This document shows positions 22,820 through 34,844 of a stretch of DNA of 64,000 bases, piece by piece. Numbering within the stretch: position 1 is the first letter of the stretch; each line of letters begins with the position of its first letter. The notes beneath the pieces were generated by a model. It had not been told where the DNA came from and ran no database searches. It worked only from the letters and a program-made list of their open reading frames with translations. Location: positions 1,116,001 through 1,180,000 of the forward strand of contig JARKIP010000003.1 in the NCBI GenBank assembly GCA_029990175.1, given 5' to 3'. The position numbers and the translations under genes are program-made. The DNA is from Petunia secreta. Its lineage: Eukaryota > Streptophyta > Magnoliopsida > Solanales > Solanaceae.

Positions 22820-22966
22820 TAATACTGTGTTTTTATGATATGCTAATGTCCCAGATAAAAAAATACTGGGACTCTTTTTTTAACAAGTACTTGTGTCCCA
22901 GTTCTAAATTATGGGACTTTCTATAACAAAGCACTATAGTCCCCAGCACAAATACTATGACTTTTT
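22820..22966 (+). repeat. Intronic copies of the AAATACTGKGACT motif
   Basis: Three or four motif copies in a row: CTAATACTGTG (22831), CCCAG then AAATACTGGGACT (22851-22874), a CCCAG..TTATGGGAC form (22896-22918) and AGCACAAATACTATGACT (22945). Element B inserted at the end of this block. Confidence 0.7.
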
Positions 22967-22971
22967 CATAT
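22967..22971 (+). repeat. Target site duplication of element B (left)
   Basis: CATAT, repeated at 57094-57098 on the right of the 3' LTR. Five-base duplications are normal for gypsy elements. This pins the ends of element B despite the 28 kb inserted in it. Confidence 0.9.
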
Positions 22972-23697
22972 TGATGCGGGGCAATTCAAGAAACCATCCA
23001 AAAGCACCATCCAAGGCCAAGGAAGAGCACTTCAAGGTCATGCATTGGAACGCCATGGAAAGAAGAGCATCCGAGACACATTTCGAAGTGTTTCAAGAAG
23101 CTTCAGGAAGAGGCGGACCGCCTAAGTTTAGAGGCGGACCGCCTAGTGAATGCATGCTCTCTGGATTTTAGGAGGCGGACCAAGAGGCGGAGCGCCTAGG
23201 GGTGTTGAGGCGGAGCGCCTACTCTGTGGAGGCGGGCGCCTACTCCCTGCTATTGTTTGACGGGAATTTGACTTAAGTTACTATGTAATTCCTATTATGC
23301 CTCTACGTGGCTTATGACTTTAGAACATACTTAAGGGTACTTTAGGTCTTTCATTAATGTCTAGGAAAGGCCTATGAATACTCCATAGCTTGCATTTTTA
23401 CTTAGTTAGCTATTATGATGAATGATTGAATGACAATGTTCAAGAGTGGATTCTCTTAGAATGAAACCCTTTTTGAGTTGGTTTGAGTTTACTAGTGGAT
23501 TCTAGTTGACCCCCAAACCCCTCGATCATTCTAATTGCGAGGCCGTTGTCGTCTCGAGGGTAGTTGCATAGTGAAGGTCCTCCTTGACGCCGATACGAGG
23601 GTATCTCGGGACAAGTTCCCCGGGGCTACTTCGTAGGGAGTTCGAGTAGTGTCTCGCTCTCTTATCTTTATTTCCATGTTTAGTTTGATCCTTATCA
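22972..23697 (+). repeat. 5' LTR of element B
   Basis: 726 bp, starting TGATGCGGGGCAATTCAAG and ending TTGATCCTTATCA. The TATA position reads TATGAATA (23373) where the 3' LTR has TATAAATA (56754), so this promoter has probably been damaged. Confidence 0.95.
23111..23241 (+). repeat. AGGCGNNNCGCCT dyad repeats in element B 5' LTR
   Basis: Four good copies: AGGCGGACCGCCT at 23111 and 23132, AGGCGGAGCGCCT at 23185 and 23208. Partial ones lie near 23172 and 23230. The 3' LTR has the same set at 56492-56620 with one six-base deletion between the first units. Confidence 0.85.
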
Positions 23698-23700
23698 TCT

Positions 23701-23712
23701 TGGTATCAGAGC
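23701..23712 (+). promoter_or_regulatory. Primer binding site of element B (initiator tRNA-Met)
   Basis: TGGTATCAGAGC three bases after the 5' LTR, the standard plant PBS complementary to the 3' end of initiator tRNA-Met. It sets this family apart from the Ogre elements, which use TGGCGACTCCGCTGGGG. Confidence 0.95.
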
Positions 23713-24803
23713 AGGGCTTGGGTTTTGTTTCTACAAACCCCGGACCCTTGATTCTTCGTGCCTAGGTCGATTCCTATCTTTAGTTTTCGTGTTGTTGTTA
23801 TTGAAAGAAGAAAATCACAAAAAAAAAATAGAAAAGTTGAAAATACCAGAAAATTTCTTCTATCTTGCTTTTTGGATTGATTCTTGTTGTGATTGATATT
23901 GGGGTTTGTTCCTTATTGAAAACCCGTTATTTTGGTACCCAACACACATGATTTGGAGTTGTATTCCATGATTTGAGATTTGAAACCCTTGAAAATTTTG
24001 AAAATTTTGAAACCCTAGTTATGAACATGATGAACATAGTAGATTGTTGGATTTTGATTGGGGTTTGCTTAAAATCATTGGGGTTTGATCTTTGTGATTG
24101 AAACAACATTTGGGTACCTTCGGATTGCTAAAACATCATGTGATTTGTTGGATTTTTGGGTGCTAAAGTCGAAAAACACGAAGTGAAACTGTGCTGAAAA
24201 TTGCAGAAGGCGGAGCGCCTAAGCTTAGAGGCGGAGCGCCTCAAGTTTTTGAACTCTCTGGATTTTGGTGAGGCGGAGCGCCTCCTCACTGTAGCTTTAC
24301 TCTAGGTGGCTGCTTACTCTGAAGAGGCGGAGGGCCTCAATTTCAGGGCGGAGGGCCTCAATTTTTAGGCGGAGGGCCTCACACCTGAAGCCTTTTGGGT
24401 AGTTTTTCCTAGGTTCTTTTGCTTCCTTGCTTGCATACCATCTAACTAGTACTTCCCTAAGTAACTTTCCTACTTAGTTGGTACTAGTCTTTGAAGCTTT
24501 TAGGATCATCGTGCCTTAGAAAGGAGACTAGAATTCAAAGAAGACCCGTAGTGCCATTTGACTCAAGTCTTCACTTGAAAGTGCTTATCGTTCCAATCGA
24601 GTCCCATTAACTCCACTCACCCCGGAGAGCATTGGACTTGAGAAGTTGAGTGATTGAGTTGTGGTTCGTTGGTCAACTACTTGAAGTTTTTAGGCTCAAA
24701 CTTGAGTGAAATATCCACCACCACTAAACGAGTGACCCGAGTGTTATACACGTGAGGGTGTGTGTGAGGTGTTTTACTAACGTTTGTTGATTTTATAGGT
24801 ACT
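23713..24803 (+). other. Leader of element B
   Basis: Non-coding, about 1.1 kb. It contains the dyad repeats at 24208-24381. A splice-acceptor-like TTGTTGATTTTATAG ends at 24798, just before the gag ATG at 24804, so the leader may be spliced. No other feature is visible. Confidence 0.55.
24208..24381 (+). repeat. AGGCGGAGCGCCT dyad repeats in element B leader
   Basis: Three perfect copies (24208, 24229, 24271), then three of the form AGGCGGAGGGCCTC (near 24325, 24346 and 24367). The stretch, including CTCTCTGGATTTT between units, is a diverged duplicate of the LTR block at 23111-23200. Confidence 0.85.
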
Positions 24804-26935
24804 ATGGCAACCGATGGAGATGATCCTATGAAAACTTTCACGGCTACCGTTATAGCCAAGTTGGAGGACATAACCTTGAGACTTGAGTCCGTCGAGAGGA
24901 ATCAAGTTGAGACCGGTGAGAGGAGGACCCCGAGTGTCAAATTGAATCTGGGAAAGGCACAAGTCATAGCACTCCTATGACTCCCGGACGCTTTGTTGAG
25001 CTAACCAAGAGGTACGAGCAAAAGAAAGTTGAAGCTCTTCAAGAGTGTGCGTTGGGCAACACCCAACCCGTGGGCAATCCCCACAACTTGGGCAATCCCC
25101 AAGGAATTGCTCCACTTCGAAGACCCGTGCGGAATGTCCCACCTCTTGAACAAATTGATGAAGTTCAAGAAGAGGAGGAGGCCGGGTATGGTGATGAAGC
25201 CTATAGGTATGATGTTCCTTATTAACCTAGGAGGCAAATGCATTGGGGTCAAAATGTGGATAGGGGTAGAGGCCGAGGTCGAGGGCCACCCATGGGCTAT
25301 GCTAGAGGGAATGCGAGGAGGGAGTATGTTGCTCATGATGACCATTATGGAGGCCAAACGGAGCCTAACTATGGGGTACGTGACAACAACCACAACCTCA
25401 ATAGTGTCAAGCTCAATCTTCCATCCTTTAAGAGAACTTGTGATCCGGAGGCATACATGGAATGGGTACTATCTATGGAGAGATTGTTTGACACCAATGA
25501 GATGATCGAGGAGAAAAAGGGTACCTATGCTATTTCTACCTTTGAGGCCTATGCTTCTACTTGGTGGGAGTCCATGAAGAGTTCAAGAAGAAGGATGAAT
25601 TTGCATTTGAATGTGACTTGGGATGAGTTGAAGGTTCTTATGAACACCAAGTACATATCTCCAAGGTATCGACAAGAGCAACTCAAGAAGCTCTTTGAGC
25701 TAAAACAAGGTGTCAAATCGGTACATGAGTACTTTGATGAGTTTGAGAAGACCCGGATGGCATTGGATATGGATGCCGAATGTGAAGAACAAGCCATGAT
25801 CCGCTTCAAGAATGGCTTGAGCTATGGTATAGCTTCTCAATTGCGGTTGCATACTTATCATTCACTCCAAGATCTCTTGGAAGCTGCAATTGAAGCCAAG
25901 ACTTGGCTTAAGGGAGAGAAGTTCAAAAGCAACACTCCTACCTCCACAAGCAAGCCGAAAGAGTGGAAGACTCCAAGTGCAAACTTTCCAAGTGCAAGTG
26001 CTAGCAAAGAAGTGAAGAAGCCTTATGAGAAGACTACACCACACTTGAAAGGTACTTCTAAAACTCGCTTGAGTAATTCTATTTCTACTTCTACTCAATG
26101 TTATAAGTGCAAGGGCTTTGGGCATATTGCTAAAGATTGTTCTACAAAAAGAACCATGGTTGTGGTAAGCAATTTGGTCTATGAGCAAGAAAGTGAGTCC
26201 GAAAATGAGGGAGTAGAGGAGGATGAGGAGGTTGAATGTGAGGATGCCGTGGAGGATGATGATGGTCCTCATATGTTCTTGGTGGTTAGGAGGAGCTTGA
26301 GTACCATTCTCATGGAAGAGGAGGTGGAAAATGATCAAAGAGAAAGCCTATTTCATGCTAGATGTCGTGTGATGGGGCAATTGTGCTCAATGGTTGTTGA
26401 TTCGGGGAGTTGTGCCAACATAGTAAGCCAAACCTTGATTTCCCAATTGAAGTTACCCACTCGAAAGCATCCAAACTCATATCGCTTACAATGGCTTAGT
26501 GAGTGTGGTGAACTAAAAGTGGTGAAGCAAGTGTTGCTTGATTTTAGCATTGGGAACTATAAAGATAAGGTCTTGTTCGATGTTGTCCCGATGCAAGCTT
26601 GTCATCTATTGTTTGGGAGACCATGGCAATATGATAGATGTGTTGTGCATGATGGTAGGACCAACTCCTATACGGTTAAGTAAGATGGGAAGAAATATGT
26701 GCTTAAACCTTTGACTCCAAGGCAAGTAAGGGAAGACTACAAGCTGATGAAGGATTTGAGGAAAACGGCTAAGGCAAAGTCACCCATTGTACTTGAACCC
26801 GAGGCAAACAATCTCATTGTCTTGCCATTATATGTTGAAAATGAGAGTCACTCCACTTCAATTGAGAGAGAAAAGATAGAGAGAAGTGAGGGAGTGACCG
26901 GTGACAATCCAAGAGAGGAAAAAAGAGAGGAATAG
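24804..26935 (+). pseudogene. gag-pro: gag-protease of element B (frameshift and stops)
   Basis: The start ATG (24804) gives about 57 residues with a short coiled coil, then a frameshift around 24950-24975. From 24977 one frame continues to the end, with stops at 25223, 26681 and 26933. An Arg/Gly-rich stretch (25253-25300) precedes the gag core (about 25430-25900, with ASTWWESMK near 25555). The zinc knuckle CYKCKGFGHIAKDC lies near 26098-26140. Retropepsin has DSGSCANIVS (Asp near 26399) and LFGRPW near 26611. The domains are the same as in element A. It would bind RNA, form particles and process itself. Confidence 0.88.
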
Positions 26936-27849
26936 AGGAGTGATGTGAGTGGATTGTCACCACAAACTACACTTGACCATGAGGTAAAATTGAGAGAGAT
27001 GAGAGGTGAGGAAGGAAAAATTGAGAGTGAGAGCACCCATTGTTCTAACCCTTCTTTATCTTCTACTTTTTCTTGTGAAAGTTCTTGTGTAGGTACATTT
27101 GAAGACAAGCCATTGGAGCCTCAACCATGTGCTTGGAAGGAAAAACAAGATGAGGAAAGTTCTCAATGTGAGCTTCATGAAGGAGGAGTTGCATATGACA
27201 CTTCAAACCTTGTGAGTGATCAAGGAAGTACTACAAATTTAAGTGTTACTTCACCTTTTCATGAGCCAACTAGCTACTTGTCTTATGATTAATCCACACT
27301 AGTTGGTGTTTTTGATGTATCTAATGAGTATACCACTAGTGAAGAGTCTAGTTGTCAACTTGAGTGTGCTTGTGAAACACTAGTTGGAAGGGATGCTATG
27401 CCACATCATGATGTGAGCTCATTGTTCATTGAACCCCTCCCTAGTGTAGATTTGATAGTTGACAAAGGTTGTGACCTTTGCTATGACACACCACCAACCT
27501 TTGACATAGGGGTAGATGAGATAGTTGATCATGCTCTTGTTGATTTACTACTATTTGGTGGGCCAATGTGTTGTGGTAAAGATGGAATTGACCTTGAGGA
27601 GTCCAAATTGCATGAATCGGACAAGGTTGTCTATGATGACTCCTCAAGTGAACCTAGTCTTGACAACTTGTCTATGCTTAATCATGATATTGAGATGCAT
27701 GTTTTTACTAATCCATTGTTTGAAGGCATTCTCATTAGTGGACATGACTTGTATCGGATTAGGGTGGGTGGACAAATGGAACCCCCATGGTGTGAAGGAT
27801 TTGACCCCTTAGGCAACCCATTGTTTGAGAATTTGGGTGAGGTAGATGG
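26936..27849 (+). pseudogene. Acidic extension of element B polyprotein, left part
   Basis: Same frame as the protease, with one more stop at 27290. It is rich in Ser, Glu and Asp with conserved Cys pairs, such as SCQLECACETL near 27352 and GGPMCCGKDGID near 27556. The frame runs up to the Ogre B insertion at 27849 and resumes at 55676 (GSLSDPTIACWGYDEEES) for about 45 more codons. Unknown domain. Conservation of the amino-acid pattern between A and B is the only sign that it is a protein. Confidence 0.6.
27845..27849 (+). repeat. Target site duplication of Ogre B (left)
   Basis: GATGG, repeated at 55671-55675. Element A has a single GATGG at the same place (near 17052), an empty-site control within the window. 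Confidence 0.95.
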
Positions 27850-30187
27850 TGTAATCACCTAATTTTGGCACGAAAATTCAAAAATAGTTTGAAATAGCTC
27901 AAACTAGTCGAGCTAACTTTCTAGGATTTTCGCCGAATTTGAGTATTTTATTTTAGCTAAAATTTATCGTTTAAATGATAACAATAATAAAAATTAACAA
28001 AAATACTTCTTATGTGTTTTATTATGATTTCATATTTTAATTATAGTAATGTTGCATTTTTTGTAGCTCTAGTTTTAGTTTATTGTATATGCTTTAATTT
28101 GTTTGGAACTTTAGTGGCCATTTTGTGAATGAAAACCAAGCAATCAGCTTAGTCTTGCAACCCTCTAGCCCATTGTCTCACCCGGCCCAATGCTCTTGAT
28201 ATAAAAGTTCATATCTTTGCCATTTTTAGCCATTACACCCCTCACCATCACAAAAAGGCAAAACCCTTGCCAAAATTACAAATGACTGCCGGAAATCGCC
28301 CCACCGCTCTTCCGCCTGTTCTCCGCCGTCGAACCACCGGCCGATGCCGCCGGAAAATTACGATTTTACGTCTCCAGATTCGCCTCGATCCCCTCTACCC
28401 CGATTCACCCATGGTTTTCCTAAAAACACGCTGATTCGGTGTAGATCGGGTTTCGAATGTCCCACTTCCGGCGACTCCTCTTAATTTTCCGGTGAGATTT
28501 ACATGAAAGGACTCCTCACGTCTTCCCCTATCACCTCCTCTACTCCGTTTTTTGTTTTAATTGGACACTGCCTTTGTCTCAAGGGACCCGATTTGGCATG
28601 CTTTATAAGGTTCTTGTCGCCTTGGCTCTTTCCCCTGCTTCTCGTTTCCATTTTTCTTCTCTTATTCTAATCGAGACGATCCTAAATGGGGTCGCTTCAA
28701 TTAGAATGAGAAAAGTATGATGGAATTTGCTCGTTTTCTTCCGTGATGATGATGCAAATGTGAGAGGATGAATCTGTCACTACAATAGTGGTAATGACAA
28801 AGGTATTGTAGAGGCTGTTTCGTTTGTTTGGACAATTTTCGGCTTATGGGGGTTTAGAATGGGTGGCTGTGTTTGGTTCAGTTGTAGCTGCTGTGGTATT
28901 GAAGCCGAGGCGATGGTGATAAGGCTGATCCAAGGGTATTTAGGCAGTAAGCAATGCTTTGATTCCCATTCATTGGTGATTTGTAAAGACGATGGTGTTG
29001 GCGATGTTTCAATGTTGAGCGAGGCTGATGCAACAATGCGGTGACGCTAGCAGTGTCGAGGGCATCGTTGTAGTTTTGGCTCGCCTATTGCAATGTTGAT
29101 CTGATGACATTGATGGTAATGTTAGCTAGATGACACTTTGTTTTGCCTTACATTATTCATTACTGTCGGACATTTAGTTTAGGAGAAATGCCATGGTTTT
29201 CCCTTGTTTCTTTTGCTTGTTAATTTCATAGTTACCATGAGAAAAATAAATTATCTCATATGTTGTTCCTTGCTTTTACGATTAAATGTATATGACTTTA
29301 TTTGATTTCATGTATGCCTATGTTCGAGTTCGTGCTAGTCCCTTGATGTTTGTTAGACTTCCAGTAGGTATGAATGGAATATGTGTTTGTTTATCCCATG
29401 TAGTTGCCTGAGTTTAAGCATAAGCTTGTATTAGAACTTGCCTTTGTTTATAACAGGTTTAGCTCATCTTGTATAGTGAGTAGGGTCTTCTAGTTTAATG
29501 CCTATGCTTAGTAAAAAAAAAAACTTGTCCAAGCTTGTCATTGTTCACTATATTAAGCATAGGGTTGTTTTAGTAGAAATGTCATGTCGCCTGTATCCTA
29601 TTTAAAATGAATCTTCATTAAAAAAATGTGTTTCTGATGTCTGATCCTACCTAAGCATAATGTTGATGTTTGCTCATCCATTGAGTGACTGGTTTTTTTT
29701 TTTTTTGTATCCCAAGTATATACTGAAGTGTGTTGTAAGTTTGAGTGCTTGATCTTTGTTTAAGTGTGTTGATTTGCTTGATAATATGGAAGCACATTAG
29801 TCAGGTCAGCATATTTATTAGGGGACTTGGGAATTAGTCTGGCAACGTTAGGAGTTTTCTTAGAAATGTTTGATTCATGTTTGGATCAAAAGATAGTGGG
29901 CCAAGTTTAAATTTTGAAGTCAAATTTTACTCAAAAGTGAGTCAAAGATCACTAAAAAGACAAAGGGTACAGCAAGAAAGCAAAAGATTCCCCTGCCCTA
30001 TTTTTTGTTGTGTAGTAAAGCATACTTATTTTGCAGCTTTGTATCAAAGGTAGCTTTCATCCCTCTTTGCACTATAAACCATCCTCACTTTGCATTTATT
30101 GCATAGCATGCTTGTGCTTGCTAAGGGACAAGAAACATTTAAGTTTTGGGGCTGTGGGAAGCAAAGAGAAGCTGACTTTCTCTCAGC

Positions 30188-30196
30188 TATATAAAG
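30188..30196 (+). promoter_or_regulatory. TATA box of Ogre B 5' LTR
   Basis: TATATAAAG, also at 53925-53933 in the 3' LTR. It lies about 400 bp before the LINE insertion, so an RNA starting here would have to read through the LINE to reach the PBS. Confidence 0.6.
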
Positions 30197-30585
30197 ACAC
30201 ATTGAAGACACATTAACTTCTCAACTACCTTGAAATAACCACATCTTTCAGATCTGAAAAAATAGAAAGGAATAGAAAAAAACTTTGAAAAAAAAGAAAG
30301 AAAGAAGGCAGTAGAAGAGCAAAGGAAAAAATAGCAAGAAAAGAAGGGCTTGAGTCTAGGTTATTATTTCAAAGGGTTTTCATTTGTGGCTGTTTGTTGC
30401 TTGGTGTGGTAAAGTTGTTGGGCCTGTTGGTGGGAGCTTGTTTGCTTGGCTGAATCTTTGCAAAACTTTTGAAAGTTACTTCACTAGGTATTTATTTCCT
30501 ACCTTCTTTTTTTAGTACACATGAATGATGTATGTTATGTTTAGGATTCAATATGTTAGAAATTTGATATATAAATGTGATACTT

Positions 30586-30596
30586 TTAAGAGATAT
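30586..30596 (+). repeat. Target site duplication of the LINE (left)
   Basis: TTAAGAGATAT, repeated at 36878-36888. The 3' LTR of Ogre B has one copy at the same place (54326-54336), confirming the empty site. Confidence 0.9.
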
Positions 30597-30635
30597 TTTT
30601 TTTTGGTAGGAACACGATATTTGTAAATACTTAAT

Positions 30636-31259
30636 TTAAGGGGGATTACATAATATGCTCATTCGAATTCCATTGGGATCAATCGTATGAGCAAAAGAGT
30701 TCATAGAAAACATAGGAATAGCATGTAATGCACTTAAGTTTCCTAACTTAGATAATGACAAACAATTACTATCCGAAGTTTTTTTCACAAAACTTATGCC
30801 TTCCTGATCCTTCTTTAAAGCTTCTTGAACAAAATCAGGAGGTATAGCATAGTGGATGGTGTCAAAAGATTTGGACCTTGAGGGAGCTCCTTTTGCCAGG
30901 AGATGAGCAACTCCATTTCCTTGACGAAAATTATGCCGGATTGACGGCATTTCCAGCTTGTGCATTAACAACCTGCACATGTGAACAATAGAAGCATAAA
31001 TAGGTGATGGATTTTGTAATAGTGAAATTACCTCTGTTGAATCAGTTTCAATTTCTAGTGGACTGAATTTTTTATCATCAGCTAGAAGTAGACCTTCATA
31101 CAAGCTTAAGAGCTCAGCATGCAAGTAATTGTATGCATGGAATTCTTTATGAAAACCCAGAATCCATTGTCCTTTGAAATTTCTAAACACCCCTCCTATG
31201 CTAGCAGATTGATCATTACATTTAAAAGAACCATCGATATTAAGTTTAATTGTATCATG
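30636..31259 (-). pseudogene. LINE ORF2, RNase H domain
   Basis: The frame is continuous from 31259 to 30636 after a stop (31260-31262). It has the plant L1 RNase H signature: LNIDGSFK at the start, HAELLSLYEGL, ETDSTEVISLL and FRQGNGVAHLLAK. RNase H would remove RNA from the cDNA hybrid. The stop separates it from the zf-RVT part, where a Trp is usual. Confidence 0.85.
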
Positions 31260-33052
31260 TCAAGGAGGAAACCATGAAACCTTTATGCTCCTAATAATAG
31301 TCTTCCTAGAGTTGACTGAGGTCAAAAGCTTAAATTCTAGGGTTTTATTACGAAATTGGCTAAAAACTAAAGGAGAACTCATATTATTTTGCATTGTTAT
31401 GGTTTCTATTAACCCATAGGTTCCATAAAGAAAAAAAAATAAAAGTTCCTCCCAACAGTAGTGGCTACTTCTAGGATGACTAGAAGACTCCCTTGCACTA
31501 GAGAGCCAATGCCTATCTGGGTTTATATGATGGCTGATGGATCCGTCTCTCCAAAATTGTCTTGCAATGATGCAATCAAAAAAGATATGTTGGGCAGTTT
31601 CAATATCATTTTTACAAATGGGACACATAGGATTTATGTTTATCCCAATCTTGTGAAGATAGCACCTAGTAGGAAGTCTATCATGTTGGCATTGCCAAAT
31701 AAAAAACTTGATCTTATTAGGAACATCAATTTGCCAAAGCCACATAAAATCTTCAGTGCTACCTATATGATGATCTATCTGAGCATATAGAGAATTCTGA
31801 ACAAAGGAGCCATTAGATGTTAGAGCCCAAATAGGATGATCTATAGTAGCTTGACACAAAGGAGGGGTGGCCCAATTAAATTGATCTTTAACGGAGGTAG
31901 GAAGGAGAAAGCCAAGTTGGGATAAATCCCAAGAGTTATTTGTAACAATATTACACACTCTCTTAAGTTGATCATTCTTAGTCAAAGGGCCATAAATCAT
32001 ACTTCTTAGAGTAACTCTATTAGGAAGCCATTTGTGATCCCATAAGGAAATATTTCTACCATTACCCATTGCCCACTGAGTGTTATCGAGACATATTGGG
32101 AAGGACTTTCTAATGCCTTTCCAAAAAAAGAATCAGACTTAGAGTAGGACTTTTTTGAATATTTATTACTAATGACTTTAGTCCAAAGCTTACCAGGATT
32201 TGAGAGAAATCTCCAAGCCAAGCTCACTAGAGAAGCATTATTCTTAGTCCTAGCTTTGGTGATAGAAAGACCACCTAGGTGTTTGGGTTTAGTCACAGTA
32301 TCCCAAGATAAGAGGTGAATCTTTTTCCTATGATCACTAGAACCCCATAAGAAGTCTCTTTGAATTTTGTCAATTAAACTAAGAGTTTTCATAGGAAGAC
32401 AATGGAATTGCATGATGTGGTTAGGGATAGTGTTCAAGGTAGTTTTAACTAGAGTTGCCCTTCCAGCTAGGTTGATAAAATTTGTTTTCCAACTAGCAAG
32501 CCTAGAATGAAGATTATCTATAACAAACTGATAATCACTATGTTTTGGCATTCGACTAAGAATAGGAAACCCTAAGTATTTGCCAAAGTGATTTCCTTTC
32601 TTGAATTGTAAAATATTTGTTAGGTGAACAGCCAAGGAAGGGTCAATATTGTTTGAAAAAATGATTTTAGATTTTTCATTATTTACTTTCTCTCCCAACA
32701 TGTGACAAAATAGGTCTAGCGTATCTTTTATAGCATGAGCAGATTTAGTATTTGCTCTAGCAACAAAAGTGATATCATCAGCAAAGAAAAGGTGGGACAA
32801 TTCAGGACCATTAGTTGATAGTTTTATCGAATCCCACAAATTTTCTTCAGTTTGTTGATTAACATAGATAGACAGCAATTCCAAACAAAGAATAAAAATA
32901 TATGGAGATAAGGGATCTCCCTGTCTAATTCCCCTCGAAGGAGAGAAAAATTCTGTTTTACATCCATTGACAAGGACAGATATTGAAGATGTAGTAATGC
33001 AGGATAATATCAATTTTGAAATCTTTGGAGAAAATTTGAAAAAAGCTAACAT
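31260..33052 (-). pseudogene. LINE ORF2, RT C-terminal half and zf-RVT
   Basis: The first frame (33052-32006) begins inside the RT palm and has GIRQGDPLSPYIFILCLELL and the catalytic FADD box (near 32782 on the plus strand). The second frame (32069-31260) overlaps it after a shift near 32060 and holds the zf-RVT region, with IKFFIWQCQHDRLPT and CPICKNDIETAQHIFFDC. RT copies the RNA at the nick made by the endonuclease. Motif A with the first catalytic Asp is missing at the junction with the preceding frame. Confidence 0.88.
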
Positions 33053-34800
33053 GGTGCGGATGAAAGACCACTCTTAGCACCTTTCATTCGATTGAACTTA
33101 TGAATTATCTCTTGAATGATTATGGCATTGTCTGAAGCTCTTCTATTTTTCATAAAACTTGCTTGACATGGACTAATTATATTTTCTAGGTGATGCTTTA
33201 ATCGATTTGCAATAATTTTAGTAACAATTTTGTAAACCGTATTACATAGACCTATAGGCCTAAAGTTTTTCAGGTTTACAGCATTTTTCACCTTAGGGAC
33301 AAGACAAAGGTATGTTGTATTAAGATTTGAAGGCATAACACTGGTACGAAAAATCTCATGACAAATGTTATTAACTGAAGAGCCAACAATATTCCAATTA
33401 GATTGAAAAAAAATAGGATGCAATCCATCAGGACCTGGAGCTTTATAGGGTTTAAAAGAGAACAAAGCATTTGAGATTTTGCAATCCTTTAAAGGACTAT
33501 CTAAGGTAGTCAAATCTGTACCACTATACCTTAATGCATTATTATTAATAGGAGCTAAATTGCTACTCACCTGACTAGTGGCATAAAGTTGATAAAAATA
33601 GGAAGTTACATGCTCAAAAACTAATTTAGGATAAAAAATTAGGTTCCCACTATTGTCCTGAAAATGAGAAATTTTATTTCTTCTTCTACGATTTAAAGTT
33701 GAAATATGGAAGAATTTTGTACTAGCATCCCCATAACTTAACCAATCTAATCTAGATTTTAACTTCCAAAATTCTTCCTCTTGCTTTAAAATGGTATTAT
33801 AATCCCTAATCAAATCTTTTTCTAAATTTTGAAGGAATAAACTAGTAGGATAATTTGGGGAGAATTGAACACCTCTAAGTCTAGCTAGGGTATTAGTCTT
33901 TTTGCGAAAAATATTACCAAAAGTCTCCTTATTCCAAATTGTAACATTATTCTGAAAAGCTTGGGTAGCCTCGATTAAGGGTCTATTATGCCATGCATTT
34001 GACACAATATTCTTAAAATCAGGGTGCGATAACCACATTGTTTCAAGCCTAAAAGGTTTAGTATACCCATGATGCACCCTTTTATCCAGACTTAATAACA
34101 TGGGATTATGATCCGAGTACGTTTTAGGTAAATGGATCACACTTGCATCTTTAAAGAGGGAAATCCACTCTTGATTTGCCAAGCATCTATCTAGTCTTTC
34201 TAATATCAATCCTCCTCTTCTACTTCTATGATTCGACCAAGTAAATTTGGAACCCTTAAACCCTAAATCACTTAAATTGCAATAGTCAAGGCAGTTTCTA
34301 AAATTCATAGTATTCCTATAATTTATAGGTCTTCCATCCCATTTATCATCTTGGGATAAAACTTGATTGAAGTCACCACTAACTAGCCAAGGACCCCTAT
34401 AATTATCATACACACGCATGAGATTTTCCCATAATATTTTCCTATTATAACATGAGGTACTAGCATAAATAATAGAAAAAAACCAATTAAAATTTAGAGG
34501 AGAATATAATACCTTTATCATTGCATGAATCTCATTTCCATTAATATGGATATCAGTAATGGTAACAGCCTCATTTTTCCAAAGGAGAACTAAACCACCA
34601 GACCTACCTTCAGCAGGAATCTCCACATAGTCAGTGAAATCATATCTAACCCTAAAGTCATGATGATCATCCATTTTTGTTTCAAGAAGGGCAACTACCA
34701 CTGGTTGATAAACTTCTATAATATCCCCAAAGTTCCTACGAAAATCTGGGCGACCTGCACCTCTAGCATTCCAAATTATAAATTTTATTTGTCTATCCAT
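33046..34800 (-). pseudogene. LINE ORF2, endonuclease and RT N-terminal half
   Basis: A 584-residue frame from an ATG at 34800. It opens with the EEP endonuclease (IIWNARGAGRP, LLETKMD, SGDFNQVL, YSDHNPMLLSL near residue 240). After a linker comes RT with APGPDGLHP, NFRPIGLCNTVYKI and ASFMKNRRASDN. The frame stops at 33046, shortly after KSGL, where the next RT motif should begin. The missing piece is about twenty residues and includes the motif A Asp. The enzyme would nick DNA and start reverse transcription, but this copy cannot. Confidence 0.92.
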
Positions 34801-34844
34801 TTGAACATTTGCATTAGGATTTTCAAATAATTTCCAATTCAGGG

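Noticed and set aside
30031..30216. 61-codon frame found twice (also 53768-53953)
   Set aside because: It lies in the two LTRs of Ogre B around the TATA box and has no ATG context or domain.
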